The notes beneath the pieces were generated by a model. It searched no databases. It saw only the letters and a list, made by a program, of their open reading frames with translations, and was not told the origin of the DNA. A stretch of DNA of 64,000 nucleotides from Hyphomicrobiales bacterium. Lineage in GTDB: Bacteria; Pseudomonadota; Alphaproteobacteria; Rhizobiales; Rhizobiaceae. The stretch lies in contig UCCA01000004.1 of assembly GCA_900470805.1 (NCBI GenBank), forward strand, positions 34,453 through 98,452, written 5' to 3'. Each line of letters begins with the position of its first letter. Within the stretch, counting starts at the first letter, position 1. Below are positions 1-7,775 of this stretch, piece after piece. The position numbers and the translations under genes are program-made.

Positions 1-84
1 CGGGGCGACGGCGAGGACCTGGCTGACGGCGATGGAGAACACGACGGAGAGAAGCGCGAGGAGTTTGGCGGAGGCTTTGATCAT
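1..84 (-). CDS. Partial secreted protein (N-terminus only)
   Basis: An ATG at 84 reads leftward out of the window and opens with MIKASAKLLALLSVVFSIAV, followed by SQVLAVAP. This has a lysine-containing n-region, a hydrophobic core and a plausible signal peptidase site, so the product is probably exported. Only 28 residues are visible and the family cannot be named. It lies downstream of emrB on the same strand, separated by a strong hairpin, so it is probably a separate transcription unit. Confidence 0.45.
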   Translation of the reverse strand, partial: MIKASAKLLALLSVVFSIAVSQVLAVAP

Positions 85-127
85 GAAGCAGCGTCGATCC
101 CGGTGATATCGACGACTATACGCAGAT

Positions 128-156
128 ACGCCGGCTTTGGTTTCCAAAGCCGGCGT
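128..156. terminator. Perfect 13-bp hairpin between emrB and the edge gene
   Basis: ACGCCGGCTTTGG is followed by a TTT loop and then its exact complement. There is no T-run on either side, so it is either a weak intrinsic terminator after emrB or an mRNA-stabilising hairpin. Confidence 0.45.
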
Positions 157-176
157 CATTATTCCAACGGTCTGCG

Positions 177-1769
177 TCAGTGGCCGCCGCCACCGCCGCC
201 GCCACCTTGCGGCGCTGGCTTGTCGATCAGCACGATGCCGACAATCATGGCGGTAAACAGCACCGTCAGGATGACGAAGATATCGCTGAACGACATCACC
301 ATCGCCTGCTTCGTCACCATGCCGACCATCTGCTTGATCGCGACGGTGGCCCCATCCATGCCATAGGCATCGTAGTTCGAGGTCATCGACTTGATCTGGT
401 CGTTCGCCATCGGGTTGCCCCAGTCGAGACCCTCGCGGATGCGCTGGTAGTGGACGTCCTGCCGGTTGGTCAGCAGCGTGTTGATGACAGCCAGACCGAC
501 GGCGCCGCCGAGGTTACGCGTCAGGTTGAACAGGCCCGAGGCGCCGCGCATGCGGGCCGGCGGCATCGTGCCGAGCGCGATGTTGTTGATCGGCACCATG
601 CACATCATCAGGCCGAAGCCGCGCAAAAGCTGCGGTATCAGCAACTCGTAGAAGTCCCAGTCCGTGGTCACGCCGGTCATGATCCAGGTGCCGGCGGCAA
701 AGCTCACGAAGCCGAGCACCATCATCATCCTGAGATCCATCTTGGTCGACAGCTTTCCGGCGATCGGAGCCGTGACGAACATCGCAAGACCAGAAACGAA
801 CATGGTCTCGCCGATCATCAGCGAATCGTAGCCGCGGATCCGCCCGAGATAGAGCGGGTAGATGTAGGTCAGCCCGTAGAGGCCGATACCCATGACGAAG
901 GAAAACAGCGAGCCCACCGCAAAGTTTCGATTGCTGAAAGCCCTGAGATCCACCACCGGGAAATCCACCTTGAAGGCGCGATAGAAGAACACAACGCAAC
1001 CGATCGTCGACGCGATGGCGCCCATGACGATATGGCTGTCGTTGAACCAGTCGTTCGAGTTGCCTTCCTCCAGCACGTATTCCAGCGCACCGAGGAACAC
1101 GCCCATCGACACCAGGCCCCACCAGTCGAACTTCTTGATCAGCGAGAATTCCGGCTTGTCGAAATCGATGAAATTCCAGGTCACGATAGTGACGATGATG
1201 CCGGGAATGATATTGACCAGGAACAGCCAGTGCCACGAGAACGCATGGCTGAGATACCCGCCGACGGTCGGCCCGATGGTCGGTGCCAGCGTCGCAATCA
1301 GGCCGATGATCGGCGAGACGATCGAGCGCTTGGAGGCCGGGAAGATGGTGAAGGCCGCCGCGAACACCGAGGGGATCATGCCGCCGCCGATAAAGCCCTG
1401 GATGGCGCGGTAGACGATCATCTGGTCGATGTTCGTCGCCGTCGCGCAGAGCGCGCTGGCCATGGTGAAACCGGCCGCCGAAAAGGCGAACAGGTAGCGG
1501 GTCGAGATGATCCGCGCCAGCGTGCCCGATAGCGGGATCATGATGACTTCGGCGATCAGGTACGATGTCTGCACCCAGCCGATCTCGTCCGAGCCGGCGC
1601 TGAGGCCGGCCTGGATTTCGGAGAGCGACGCCGACACGATCTGGATGTCGAGAATCGACATGAACATGCCGACCACCATCGCGAAAAACGCGATCAGCTT
1701 GCGTGGGTCCATCGCATCCGCTGCGGCCGGGGGGGCCGGAACGGATCCTGCTGTTACGCTCGTGGCCAT
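177..1769 (-). CDS. emrB: EmrB-type MFS multidrug efflux permease (DHA2 family)
   Basis: This 530-residue protein has the length and hydrophobic pattern of 14-helix DHA2 exporters. The motif GWVQTSYLIAEVIMIPLSG and the later RAIQGFIGGGMIPSVFA and GPTVGGYLSH segments (motif C-like) are typical of EmrB/FarB. It should work in the inner membrane as a proton antiporter passing drugs to the EmrA adaptor and an outer-membrane channel. The start at 1769 has a GAGGTGGG ribosome binding site. It follows emrA by 67 bp, so the pair is an operon. The C-terminus ends in an unusual run of eight or more glycines and a final His, encoded by a CCGCCA/CCGCCG simple repeat at 181-207. The substrate cannot be predicted. 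Confidence 0.93.
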   Translation of the reverse strand: MATSVTAGSVPAPPAAADAMDPRKLIAFFAMVVGMFMSILDIQIVSASLSEIQAGLSAGSDEIGWVQTSYLIAEVIMIPLSGTLARIISTRYLFAFSAAGFTMASALCATATNIDQMIVYRAIQGFIGGGMIPSVFAAAFTIFPASKRSIVSPIIGLIATLAPTIGPTVGGYLSHAFSWHWLFLVNIIPGIIVTIVTWNFIDFDKPEFSLIKKFDWWGLVSMGVFLGALEYVLEEGNSNDWFNDSHIVMGAIASTIGCVVFFYRAFKVDFPVVDLRAFSNRNFAVGSLFSFVMGIGLYGLTYIYPLYLGRIRGYDSLMIGETMFVSGLAMFVTAPIAGKLSTKMDLRMMMVLGFVSFAAGTWIMTGVTTDWDFYELLIPQLLRGFGLMMCMVPINNIALGTMPPARMRGASGLFNLTRNLGGAVGLAVINTLLTNRQDVHYQRIREGLDWGNPMANDQIKSMTSNYDAYGMDGATVAIKQMVGMVTKQAMVMSFSDIFVILTVLFTAMIVGIVLIDKPAPQGGGGGGGGH

Positions 1770-1820
1770 GGGCCCACCTCGTCAGACGATATTGCGTGCC
1801 GCTGCAATTGCTTGCGGCAG

Positions 1821-1848
1821 GATTACTTGAAAGCGATTACTTGGAAGC
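1821..1848. repeat. 14-bp tandem duplication at the emrA stop codon
   Basis: GATTACTTGAAAGC (1821-1834) is followed directly by GATTACTTGGAAGC (1835-1848). On the emrA strand this duplicates the last codons and the stop, giving a second copy of the AAG-TAA end just after the real stop. It looks like a recent replication-slippage duplication. Confidence 0.6.
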
Positions 1849-3039
1849 GTCGGGCGCCGTGCGCGTATCGACGTCGACGACGACGCTGAGGCCGGCGCGC
1901 AGGCGGCCGGTGTCGAGCGCATCCTGCGGCAGGGCGATACGAACCGGCACGCGCTGGATGATCTTGGTGAAGTTGCCGGTCGCGTTTTCAGGCGGCAGCA
2001 GCGAGAACACCGAGCCCGAAGCCGGCGAGATCGACTCGACGGTGCCGACGATCGCGTGATCGTCATAGGCATCGACATGGACGTTGACCTTGGAACCGGG
2101 AACCAGGTGCTGAATCTGCGTTTCCTTGAAGTTCGCGTCGATATAGAGCTCGCGCGTCGGCACCAGCGCCATCAGACGCTGGCCGGGCGACACCAGGTCG
2201 CCTTCCTGAACGGAGCGATTGCCGACGACGCCGTCATATGGTGCCTTGAGAATCGTGAAGGACAGGTCGCGCGCGGCCTTGTCGCGGGCAAGCCCGAGCT
2301 GGCGGATCGTGCCTTCGGCTTCTCGGCGCTGGGCGTGCAGCAGCGTGACATTGGCTTCGGCCGACGCGATCGCGGCGTCGCCGCCGACGAGATTGGCGCG
2401 GGCCTGATCGAGAGAGATATTGGCGGTATCGAGCGATGCGGTGGTGCCGACCGACTTGGCCTGCAGGTCGCTCGCGCGGGTCTGGGTGATTTGCGCGCCG
2501 CGAACGGTCGCCTCAAGCGCGACCTTCTGCGCCTTGGCCTGATCGAGGCTCGCCTCGCCGCCGGCGATCTGCGCGTCGATGCGCTGCAGCGACAGCTTTT
2601 CGGTGTCGAGCGAGGCCTGCGCCTGTTCCAGCGCCAGCTTGTAGTCGCCGTCATCAAGCGTCGCCAGAACGTCGCCGGCCTTGACCTGCTGGTTGGCGAC
2701 CACGTTCACCTTGGCGACGTAACCGGTCACCTTCGGCGAGATCGTGGCGATATCGCCTTCGATATAGGCATCGTCGGTGGAAACCATGAAGCGGCCGGTC
2801 GTGAACCACTGGTAGCCGTACCATGCGGCACCGGCCAAGAGCACGAGGCCGAGGATCGGAAGCACCGGGCTGCGCTTCTTCTTCGTGACTTCGGGCGCGG
2901 GTGCGGCCTGCACGGCGGCAGGCGTCTGCGGTGTGCGCGGCGCTTCCGCTGTGGTGACGACGGCTTCCTGTGCCTCGCCTTCGGCATCAGCTGTCTTGCT
3001 GACAATGCGGGCGACATTGGCGTTCTGGTTGGACGACAT
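1837..3039 (-). CDS. emrA: EmrA-type membrane fusion (HlyD family) adaptor
   Basis: The 400-residue protein has a short cytoplasmic N-terminus, one membrane helix near residues 60-78 (VLPILGLVLLAGAAWYGY), then the lipoyl/barrel segment STDDAYIEGDIATISPKVTGYV, a long coiled-coil hairpin (about 120-225) and the second lipoyl half with APYDGVVGNRSVQEGDLV. This is the EmrA/FarA subfamily that links an inner-membrane EmrB pump to an outer-membrane channel. It is first in the emrAB operon and is transcribed away from the tetR gene, whose operators cover the shared promoter region. The ribosome binding site ahead of 3039 is weak. Confidence 0.93.
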   Translation of the reverse strand: MSSNQNANVARIVSKTADAEGEAQEAVVTTAEAPRTPQTPAAVQAAPAPEVTKKKRSPVLPILGLVLLAGAAWYGYQWFTTGRFMVSTDDAYIEGDIATISPKVTGYVAKVNVVANQQVKAGDVLATLDDGDYKLALEQAQASLDTEKLSLQRIDAQIAGGEASLDQAKAQKVALEATVRGAQITQTRASDLQAKSVGTTASLDTANISLDQARANLVGGDAAIASAEANVTLLHAQRREAEGTIRQLGLARDKAARDLSFTILKAPYDGVVGNRSVQEGDLVSPGQRLMALVPTRELYIDANFKETQIQHLVPGSKVNVHVDAYDDHAIVGTVESISPASGSVFSLLPPENATGNFTKIIQRVPVRIALPQDALDTGRLRAGLSVVVDVDTRTAPDASK

Positions 3040-3070
3040 GAGAAACTACCGGTATAAACGAGTGAAACAG

Positions 3071-3090
3071 ATCGAACTGAACGGTTCGGT
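3071..3090. promoter_or_regulatory. Candidate TetR operator 1
   Basis: ATCGAACT-N4-GGTTCGGT is an inverted repeat with 8-bp arms (7 of 8 on each side fit the second site). It lies just upstream of the emrA start, between the probable emrA -10 element and its coding region, a good place to block transcription. Confidence 0.7.
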
Positions 3091-3094
3091 TTAG

Positions 3095-3123
3095 TTGACA
3101 TAGAACCTTTTAACGTTCATATC
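3095..3123. promoter_or_regulatory. Overlapping divergent promoters of emrA and tetR
   Basis: On the minus strand TTGATA, 17 bases and TATGTC form a -35/-10 pair for emrA. On the plus strand TTGACA at 3095-3100 is a good -35 for the tetR gene with a weaker -10 about 17-18 bases later. Both are flanked by the two operators. Confidence 0.5.
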
Positions 3124-3130
3124 AAGATGT

Positions 3131-3150
3131 ATCGAACCACCCGGTTCGAT
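3131..3150. promoter_or_regulatory. Candidate TetR operator 2 (perfect palindrome)
   Basis: ATCGAACC-N4-GGTTCGAT is a perfect 8-bp inverted repeat that shares its half-site with the site at 3071-3090. The two copies are 60 bp centre to centre, on either side of the divergent promoters. Confidence 0.75.
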
Positions 3151-3194
3151 TTTGTTAACGAAACATTCGCATGTGCGAATATGGTTAAGGAGCT

Positions 3195-3866
3195 ATGACA
3201 GAGCTTTCCGATATGTCCGTGGGGGATTCACCATCGAGCGGAGGCCGATGGGCTGCAGGAGAAGACCCTGCCAAGCGCAAGCAGATTCTCGACGGCGCCC
3301 GACGCGTCTTCATGAAGCTCGGCTTCGATGCCGCGAGCATGAACGACGTCACGCGCGAGGCCGGTGTCTCGAAGGGAACGCTCTACGTCTACTTCGCCAA
3401 TAAGGAAGAGCTCTTCGCGGCGATGATCGAGAGCGAGCGCGCCGCGTTCGTCGCGGCCATGCGAACGACGCTTGCCGAGCACGAAGACATCGAAACCGGC
3501 CTGCATGATTTCGGCGTCGGCTTTGTTGCCCACATGACGGACGAAAAGATTATCACTGCGATGCGCACGGTCCTCGGCGTGCGAGATCGCATGCCGGCGC
3601 TGTGTCAGCGCTTCTTCAACGGCCCGGAAAATTTGCGCACCATCCTGCATGATTATCTCTCCCGCTACGTCGAGGCCGGCAAGGTCGAGATCGACGACAT
3701 CGATCTGGCTGCCGCGCAGTTTCTCGATCTTGCCAGCGGCAGCTTCTTCAAGTTCCGTCTGTTCGGCAGCATGGAGCAGCCGCCATCGAGGCCCGACGTC
3801 GAACGCGTCATCAACGGCGCCGTGCGTATGTTCATGGCGACCTACGGCATCCGCGGCGACCGCTGA
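3195..3866 (+). CDS. TetR/AcrR family repressor of the emrAB operon
   Basis: This is a 223-residue regulator. Residues about 25-75 form the TetR helix-turn-helix domain, ending in the signature TREAGVSKGTLYVYFANKEE. The C-terminal part resembles the AefR-like ligand domain. The start at 3195 has a strong AAGGAG site nine bases upstream. The gene is divergent from emrA with two near-identical palindromes between them, so it very probably represses both emrAB and itself and is released by an efflux substrate. The inducer is not known. Confidence 0.92.
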   Translation: MTELSDMSVGDSPSSGGRWAAGEDPAKRKQILDGARRVFMKLGFDAASMNDVTREAGVSKGTLYVYFANKEELFAAMIESERAAFVAAMRTTLAEHEDIETGLHDFGVGFVAHMTDEKIITAMRTVLGVRDRMPALCQRFFNGPENLRTILHDYLSRYVEAGKVEIDDIDLAAAQFLDLASGSFFKFRLFGSMEQPPSRPDVERVINGAVRMFMATYGIRGDR

Positions 3867-3919
3867 AGCGTCGCCGGCCGTTTCGATGCGGGAATAAAAC
3901 CCACCCAGCTTTCGTATAC

Positions 3920-3987
3920 CCCCTTGCGCGCTTGCCAAGCTGCAGCGCAACATTACATTCGAGCGACCGCTAATGTGGCGCAAGGGG
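3920..3987 (+). promoter_or_regulatory. Structured terC leader that can pair with the ribosome binding site
   Basis: CCCCTTGCGC (3920-3929) is exactly complementary to GCGCAAGGGG (3978-3987), and the second arm contains the AAGGGG ribosome binding site of terC. A nested pair, ACATTA (3950-3955) and TAATGT (3971-3976), lies inside. The fold would hide the translation start. TerC-family genes in other bacteria are often controlled by metal-sensing leaders, but the yybP-ykoY consensus is not visible here. Confidence 0.5.
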
Positions 3988-3997
3988 ATATACATAA

Positions 3998-4762
3998 ATG
4001 CAAGACATCATGATGCTCGTTCAGGACCCGGCCGCCTGGGTGGCCCTCGTTACCCTGGTGGTAATGGAAGTGGTCCTCGGGATCGACAACCTGATCTTCA
4101 TTTCCATTCTCACCAACAAGCTGCCGCCGGAACACCGTGAAAAGGCCCGCAAGGTCGGTATCGGCCTGGCCCTGATCATGCGTCTGGCCCTGCTCGGCAC
4201 CGTTGCCTGGATCGTCAAGCTGACGACGCCGGTCTTCGACCTGTTCGGCCACGGCTTCTCCTGGAAGGACATGATCCTGATCGCAGGTGGCCTGTTCCTT
4301 CTCTGGAAGGCGACCAAGGAAATCCACCACTCGGTGGACCCCGCCGAACATGAGAACGATGCGGCGGCCAACGCGGTCACGACAAGCTTCGCCGCCGTCA
4401 TCGGCCAGATCCTGGTGCTCGACCTCGTCTTCTCGGTCGACAGCATCATCACCGCCGTCGGCATGACGCCGCATCTGCCGATCATGGTGGTCGCCGTGGT
4501 TGCCGCCGTCACCGTCATGCTGGTCGCCGCCACGCCGCTTGCCAACTTCATCGAGAAGAACCCGACCATCGTCATGCTGGCGCTAGGCTTCCTGATGATG
4601 ATCGGCACGACGCTGATCGCCGAAGGCATGGGCTTCCACGTTCCCAAGGGCTACGTCTACGCCGCCATGGCCTTCTCGGCGCTGGTCGAGGTACTCAACA
4701 TGTTTGCCCGCAACGCCAAGAAGCGAAAGCGCGAAGCGGCCAAGCAGGATACCGTTCACTAG
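3998..4762 (+). CDS. TerC family integral membrane protein
   Basis: This 254-residue polytopic protein has the two TerC hallmark segments with acidic residues inside membrane helices: [14 protein letters not shown] near residue 27 and [16 protein letters not shown] near 143. TerC proteins (YkoY, YceF, Alx) are linked to metal, mainly manganese, export and to metalation of secreted proteins; tellurite resistance is only the historical name. The gene stands alone, with a structured leader upstream and a shared terminator downstream. A short charged tail (KKRKREAAK) faces the cytoplasm. Confidence 0.93.
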   Translation: MQDIMMLVQDPAAWVALVTLVVMEVVLGIDNLIFISILTNKLPPEHREKARKVGIGLALIMRLALLGTVAWIVKLTTPVFDLFGHGFSWKDMILIAGGLFLLWKATKEIHHSVDPAEHENDAAANAVTTSFAAVIGQILVLDLVFSVDSIITAVGMTPHLPIMVVAVVAAVTVMLVAATPLANFIEKNPTIVMLALGFLMMIGTTLIAEGMGFHVPKGYVYAAMAFSALVEVLNMFARNAKKRKREAAKQDTVH

Positions 4763-4780
4763 CAGCGGTAAGCACAACAA

Positions 4781-4820
4781 ATGAGAAAGGGCGCGGCCAG
4801 CATACCGCGCCCTTTCTCAT
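4781..4820. terminator. Bidirectional terminator between terC and the peroxidase gene
   Basis: ATGAGAAAGGGCGCGG and its exact complement flank an 8-base loop. The A/T-rich outer ends suit termination of both convergent genes. Confidence 0.8.
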
Positions 4821-4835
4821 TCAACACAATGGCTA

Positions 4836-5381
4836 TCAACCGGCCGCCAGTTCCTTGTCGATCGCTTGCACCAGCCGCTGGTCGTCGGCGGTGACATCGG
4901 GCGCGAAGCGGGCGACGATCTTGCCGTTGCGGCCGATCAGGAATTTTTCGAAGTTCCACAGCACGTCTGCGTCACTGCCGTCGACGAGACCGCGCTCCTT
5001 CAGCTTCTCGCGCATCGGGCCCTCGCCCGTTGTCGGCAGGCCGGTTCCCGTCAGGAGCTTGTAGAGCGGGTGCTGATCGTCTCCCTTGACAGAGATCTTC
5101 GAGAAGATCGGGAATTTCACGTCATAGGTCAGCGTGCAGAATTCGACGATCTCCGCGTCCGTGCCCGGTTCCTGGCCCTTGAAGTTGTTGGCCGGGAAAG
5201 CGGCGATCTCGAAGCCGCGCTCGCGCTTGTCCTCGTAGAGCTTCTCCAGACCCTCGTACTGCACCGTCAGCCCGCATTTGGAGGCGACGTTGACGACCAG
5301 CACCACCTTGCCACGGTATTCGTCCAGCGTCGTTTCGCGGCCATCGGCAAGCTTCACCGGCACACTCAAAACATCGGTCAT
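4836..5381 (-). CDS. Glutathione peroxidase family thiol peroxidase
   Basis: The 181-residue protein has a complete glutathione peroxidase fold. Cys36 sits in the NVASKCGLT active site (cysteine in place of selenocysteine), Gln70 in FPANNFKGQEPG, and Trp/Asn in the LWNFEKFLI motif. A further Cys82 may be the resolving cysteine, since most bacterial members use thioredoxin rather than glutathione. It should reduce organic hydroperoxides in the cytoplasm. The ATG at 5381 is preferred over longer starts because it has GGAGAA at the right distance and begins at the family's usual N-terminus. Confidence 0.92.
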   Translation of the reverse strand: MTDVLSVPVKLADGRETTLDEYRGKVVLVVNVASKCGLTVQYEGLEKLYEDKRERGFEIAAFPANNFKGQEPGTDAEIVEFCTLTYDVKFPIFSKISVKGDDQHPLYKLLTGTGLPTTGEGPMREKLKERGLVDGSDADVLWNFEKFLIGRNGKIVARFAPDVTADDQRLVQAIDKELAAG

Positions 5382-5514
5382 AACAGTTCTCCAATATGAA
5401 ATTGCGATGCGGAAGCTATACCCGCCGCTCTGTTTGTCCAGCGCCGATGGACGCGCGCTGGCAAAATCCTGCAAAGCATATAGTTTCCATCGTGACGGCA
5501 GCGGGGAGAGCGCA

Positions 5515-6273
5515 ATGTCTCGGGAAGTGTTTTTGGCGGCCTTCATCTGCGTCTGCCTGATCGCCGCCTCGATCGGCACCTTGCTCACCTATTCGAAACT
5601 GCCGATCCACCACCGCCAGGACGAGACCAACGCCGTCGTGCGGCTGGTCGCCAACATCTTCGTGGTCATGACCTCTCTGGTGTTCAGCCTGATGATCAAC
5701 TCGGCGAAGAACACGTTCGAAGGCATCGACAGCAACGTCCACTCGTTCGCCACCCAGATCATCCTGTTCGACCAGACCTTGAGGACCTACGGGCTGGAAG
5801 CCAACGAGACCAAGCAGCGGCTGGCCGTCTATGTCGAGAAGGCGCTCGGGGCTGCGCCCGAGAACACGGACCCGCTCGTCAAGGGCGACCCGACCTCCGA
5901 ATTCGCGCTCAACGAGGTCGGCAACAGCCTGGGGCTGCTCACCCCCACCGACCCCGGACACATCGCGCTTTGGAACGACGCCCGCCAGCACTATCAGAAA
6001 ATCGTCGAGCAACGCTGGATCCTGGTCGAGCAGTCGGAAGGCGTCATCCCGAGGCCGCTGATCGTCATGTTGCTGGCATGGCTGATCCTGATCTTCGCCA
6101 GCTTCGGCTATCGCGCGCCCCGCAACATCATCATCGTCGCCATGTTCATCATCGCCGCATTCCTGATTTCGGCATCCATCTATCTGGTGCTCGACATGGA
6201 CATTCCCTTCTCCGGTCTGATCCAGATTTCCGACCTGCCGCTGCGCCGGGCGCTGGCGGAAATCCAGCGGTAG
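5515..6273 (+). CDS. DUF4239 (bestrophin-like) membrane protein
   Basis: The 252-residue protein has two N-terminal membrane helices (about 5-25 and 40-62), a soluble helical middle and two C-terminal helices (about 180-225). The segment FVVMTSLVFSLMINSAKNTF matches the DUF4239 family, which is distantly linked to bestrophin channels; no biochemical function is established. The start at 5515 has GGGGAGAG upstream. It is divergent from the peroxidase gene across 133 bp, so the two may share a control region, but no operator was recognised. Confidence 0.8.
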   Translation: MSREVFLAAFICVCLIAASIGTLLTYSKLPIHHRQDETNAVVRLVANIFVVMTSLVFSLMINSAKNTFEGIDSNVHSFATQIILFDQTLRTYGLEANETKQRLAVYVEKALGAAPENTDPLVKGDPTSEFALNEVGNSLGLLTPTDPGHIALWNDARQHYQKIVEQRWILVEQSEGVIPRPLIVMLLAWLILIFASFGYRAPRNIIIVAMFIIAAFLISASIYLVLDMDIPFSGLIQISDLPLRRALAEIQR

Positions 6274-6379
6274 CGAGGCAAAGCCGCTCGCGACTTGTTG
6301 ATCGCCGGAGGGCGCGACTGATCGCGCAGCGCCGGGAATTGCCCTTGTCGCTCCTTCGACCCGCCCCTAAAGAGACGGC

Positions 6380-7579
6380 ATGACCATCTCCCAGACCGAA
6401 CGCCCGGTAGCACCCGGCATGTCCCGCCCGCTGACGCTGCTGTTTGCGATTTCGGGAGGTGCCGCCGTCGGAAATCTCTATTGGGCGCAGCCGCTGCTTT
6501 CGGATATCGCCGGCTCGCTCGGCATCTCGATCGGCACTGCCGGCACGCTGATCACCATGACCCAGATCGGCTATGCCCTCGGCATTCTGCTGATCGTGCC
6601 GCTTGGCGACACGCTCAACCGGCGCAGGCTGATCCCGGCAATCATGCTCTGTTCCGCCGTGGCGCTGGCCGCCTGCGCGCTGGCCCCAAGCTTCGGCGCC
6701 CTCCTCGCGGCGCTGGCCGCGCTTGGCCTGACCACCGTCGCCGGACAGCTATTGACCCCGCTTGCCGGCGATCTCGCCAGACCGGAGCAGCGCGGCCGCG
6801 TCGTCGGCACCATCGTCTCCGGCCTGATCTCGGGCATCCTCCTGTCGCGAACCATCAGCGGTTTCCTCGCCGACGCGCTCGGATGGCGCGCCATATACAT
6901 CGCGGCCGCCATCTTCATCGTGCTGCTCGCCGCCCTCGTGGCCCGTGCCCTTCCCGCCGAACGGCCACGCCCGGCCGTCGCCTACGGCACGCTGCTCAAA
7001 TCGGTATTCTCGACGGTGCGCCAACACCGCGCCGTGCAGATCACGCTCGTTATCGGCGCCAGCGGCTTTTCCGTTTTCACCATGTTCTGGACCGGCCTGA
7101 CCTTCCTTCTCAGCTCCGCCCCCTTCAATTACTCCGTCAGCCAGATCGGCCTCGTCGGCCTCGTCGGCCTCGCCGGTGCCCTTGCCGCCCAGCGCGCCGG
7201 CTGGCTGCATGATAGAGGTTGGTCGGTGAACGCCACCGGAGCGGCGTTGGTATTGGCCCTCGTCTCGCTGGTGATCGCCGGCTTCGGCGCCACCCATATC
7301 ATCCCGATTCTGGTCGCCGTCCTGCTGCTCGATATCGCCATCCAGGGCCTCAACGTCCTCAACCAGACGCGCCTGTTCTCGATCGACCCGAACGCCAGAA
7401 GCCGGCTCAACACCGCCTTCGTCGCCAGCAACTTCGTCGGCGGCGCCATCGGCTCGACGCTGGCCGGCGTGCTGTGGGAACATGGCGGATGGGTGTTCGT
7501 TGCCGCAGGCGGCATGGCGATCGTCGCCTTCGCGCTGATCGTTTGGCTGACCCAGCGCAAGGCGCTGGAGATCCGCTGA
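6380..7579 (+). CDS. MFS transporter, sugar/drug efflux type
   Basis: This 399-residue protein has 12 predicted membrane helices. The N-terminal GNLYWAQPLLSDIAGSLGIS and the MFS loop LGDTLNRRRLIP after helix 2 place it near the YnfM/arabinose efflux group (DHA1). It should be a proton-coupled exporter of the inner membrane; the substrate cannot be predicted. It stands alone: it starts about 106 bp after the DUF4239 gene with only a weak ribosome binding site. Confidence 0.88.
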   Translation: MTISQTERPVAPGMSRPLTLLFAISGGAAVGNLYWAQPLLSDIAGSLGISIGTAGTLITMTQIGYALGILLIVPLGDTLNRRRLIPAIMLCSAVALAACALAPSFGALLAALAALGLTTVAGQLLTPLAGDLARPEQRGRVVGTIVSGLISGILLSRTISGFLADALGWRAIYIAAAIFIVLLAALVARALPAERPRPAVAYGTLLKSVFSTVRQHRAVQITLVIGASGFSVFTMFWTGLTFLLSSAPFNYSVSQIGLVGLVGLAGALAAQRAGWLHDRGWSVNATGAALVLALVSLVIAGFGATHIIPILVAVLLLDIAIQGLNVLNQTRLFSIDPNARSRLNTAFVASNFVGGAIGSTLAGVLWEHGGWVFVAAGGMAIVAFALIVWLTQRKALEIR

Positions 7580-7615
7580 GACACCGGCCGATCAAACATC
7601 GCGATCAGAAAATGT

Positions 7616-7641
7616 GGAACAATTTCCGCGGTTCGGCGGTT
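7616..7641 (+). promoter_or_regulatory. Possible EcfG-type general stress promoter
   Basis: GGAAC (7616-7620), 17 bases, then GGTT (7638-7641) fits three of four bases of the CGTT -10 element of alphaproteobacterial EcfG/RpoE2 promoters. If it is used, the transcript would start at or just before the small ORF at 7650, so translation would be leaderless or begin at the inner ATG at 7683. Confidence 0.3.
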
Positions 7642-7649
7642 TGGTCTGC

Positions 7650-7769
7650 ATGAAGAGCACAGAGAAAAAAGCCCGCCGCGGCATGTCGCGGTTCGTCCCC
7701 ATCATCTTCGTCATCGCCGTTGTCATGGCGGCGGTCTACCTGCTGGCGTTCACGCCCGGCTCGGCATAA
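7650..7769 (+). CDS. Small single-helix membrane protein (39 residues)
   Basis: This short ORF begins MKSTEKKARRGMSRF, continues with the hydrophobic helix VPIIFVIAVVMAAVYLLAF and ends TPGSA. A basic N-terminus followed by one helix predicts N-in/C-out insertion. No clear ribosome binding site precedes the ATG at 7650; an inner ATG at 7683 would give 28 residues. Short proteins of this layout are common in rhizobia. Its function is unknown. It converges with the next gene at only 6 bp. Confidence 0.55.
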   Translation: MKSTEKKARRGMSRFVPIIFVIAVVMAAVYLLAFTPGSA

Positions 7770-7775
7770 CGCCGT

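Noticed and set aside
180..1532. Open frame of 450 codons on the plus strand
   Set aside because: It lies antisense to emrB and its His/Arg/Asp-rich translation is a codon-bias shadow.
3868..3997. yybP-ykoY manganese riboswitch upstream of terC
   Set aside because: TerC genes often have one, but the conserved loop sequences are not visible; only a ribosome-binding-site-sequestering stem is supported.
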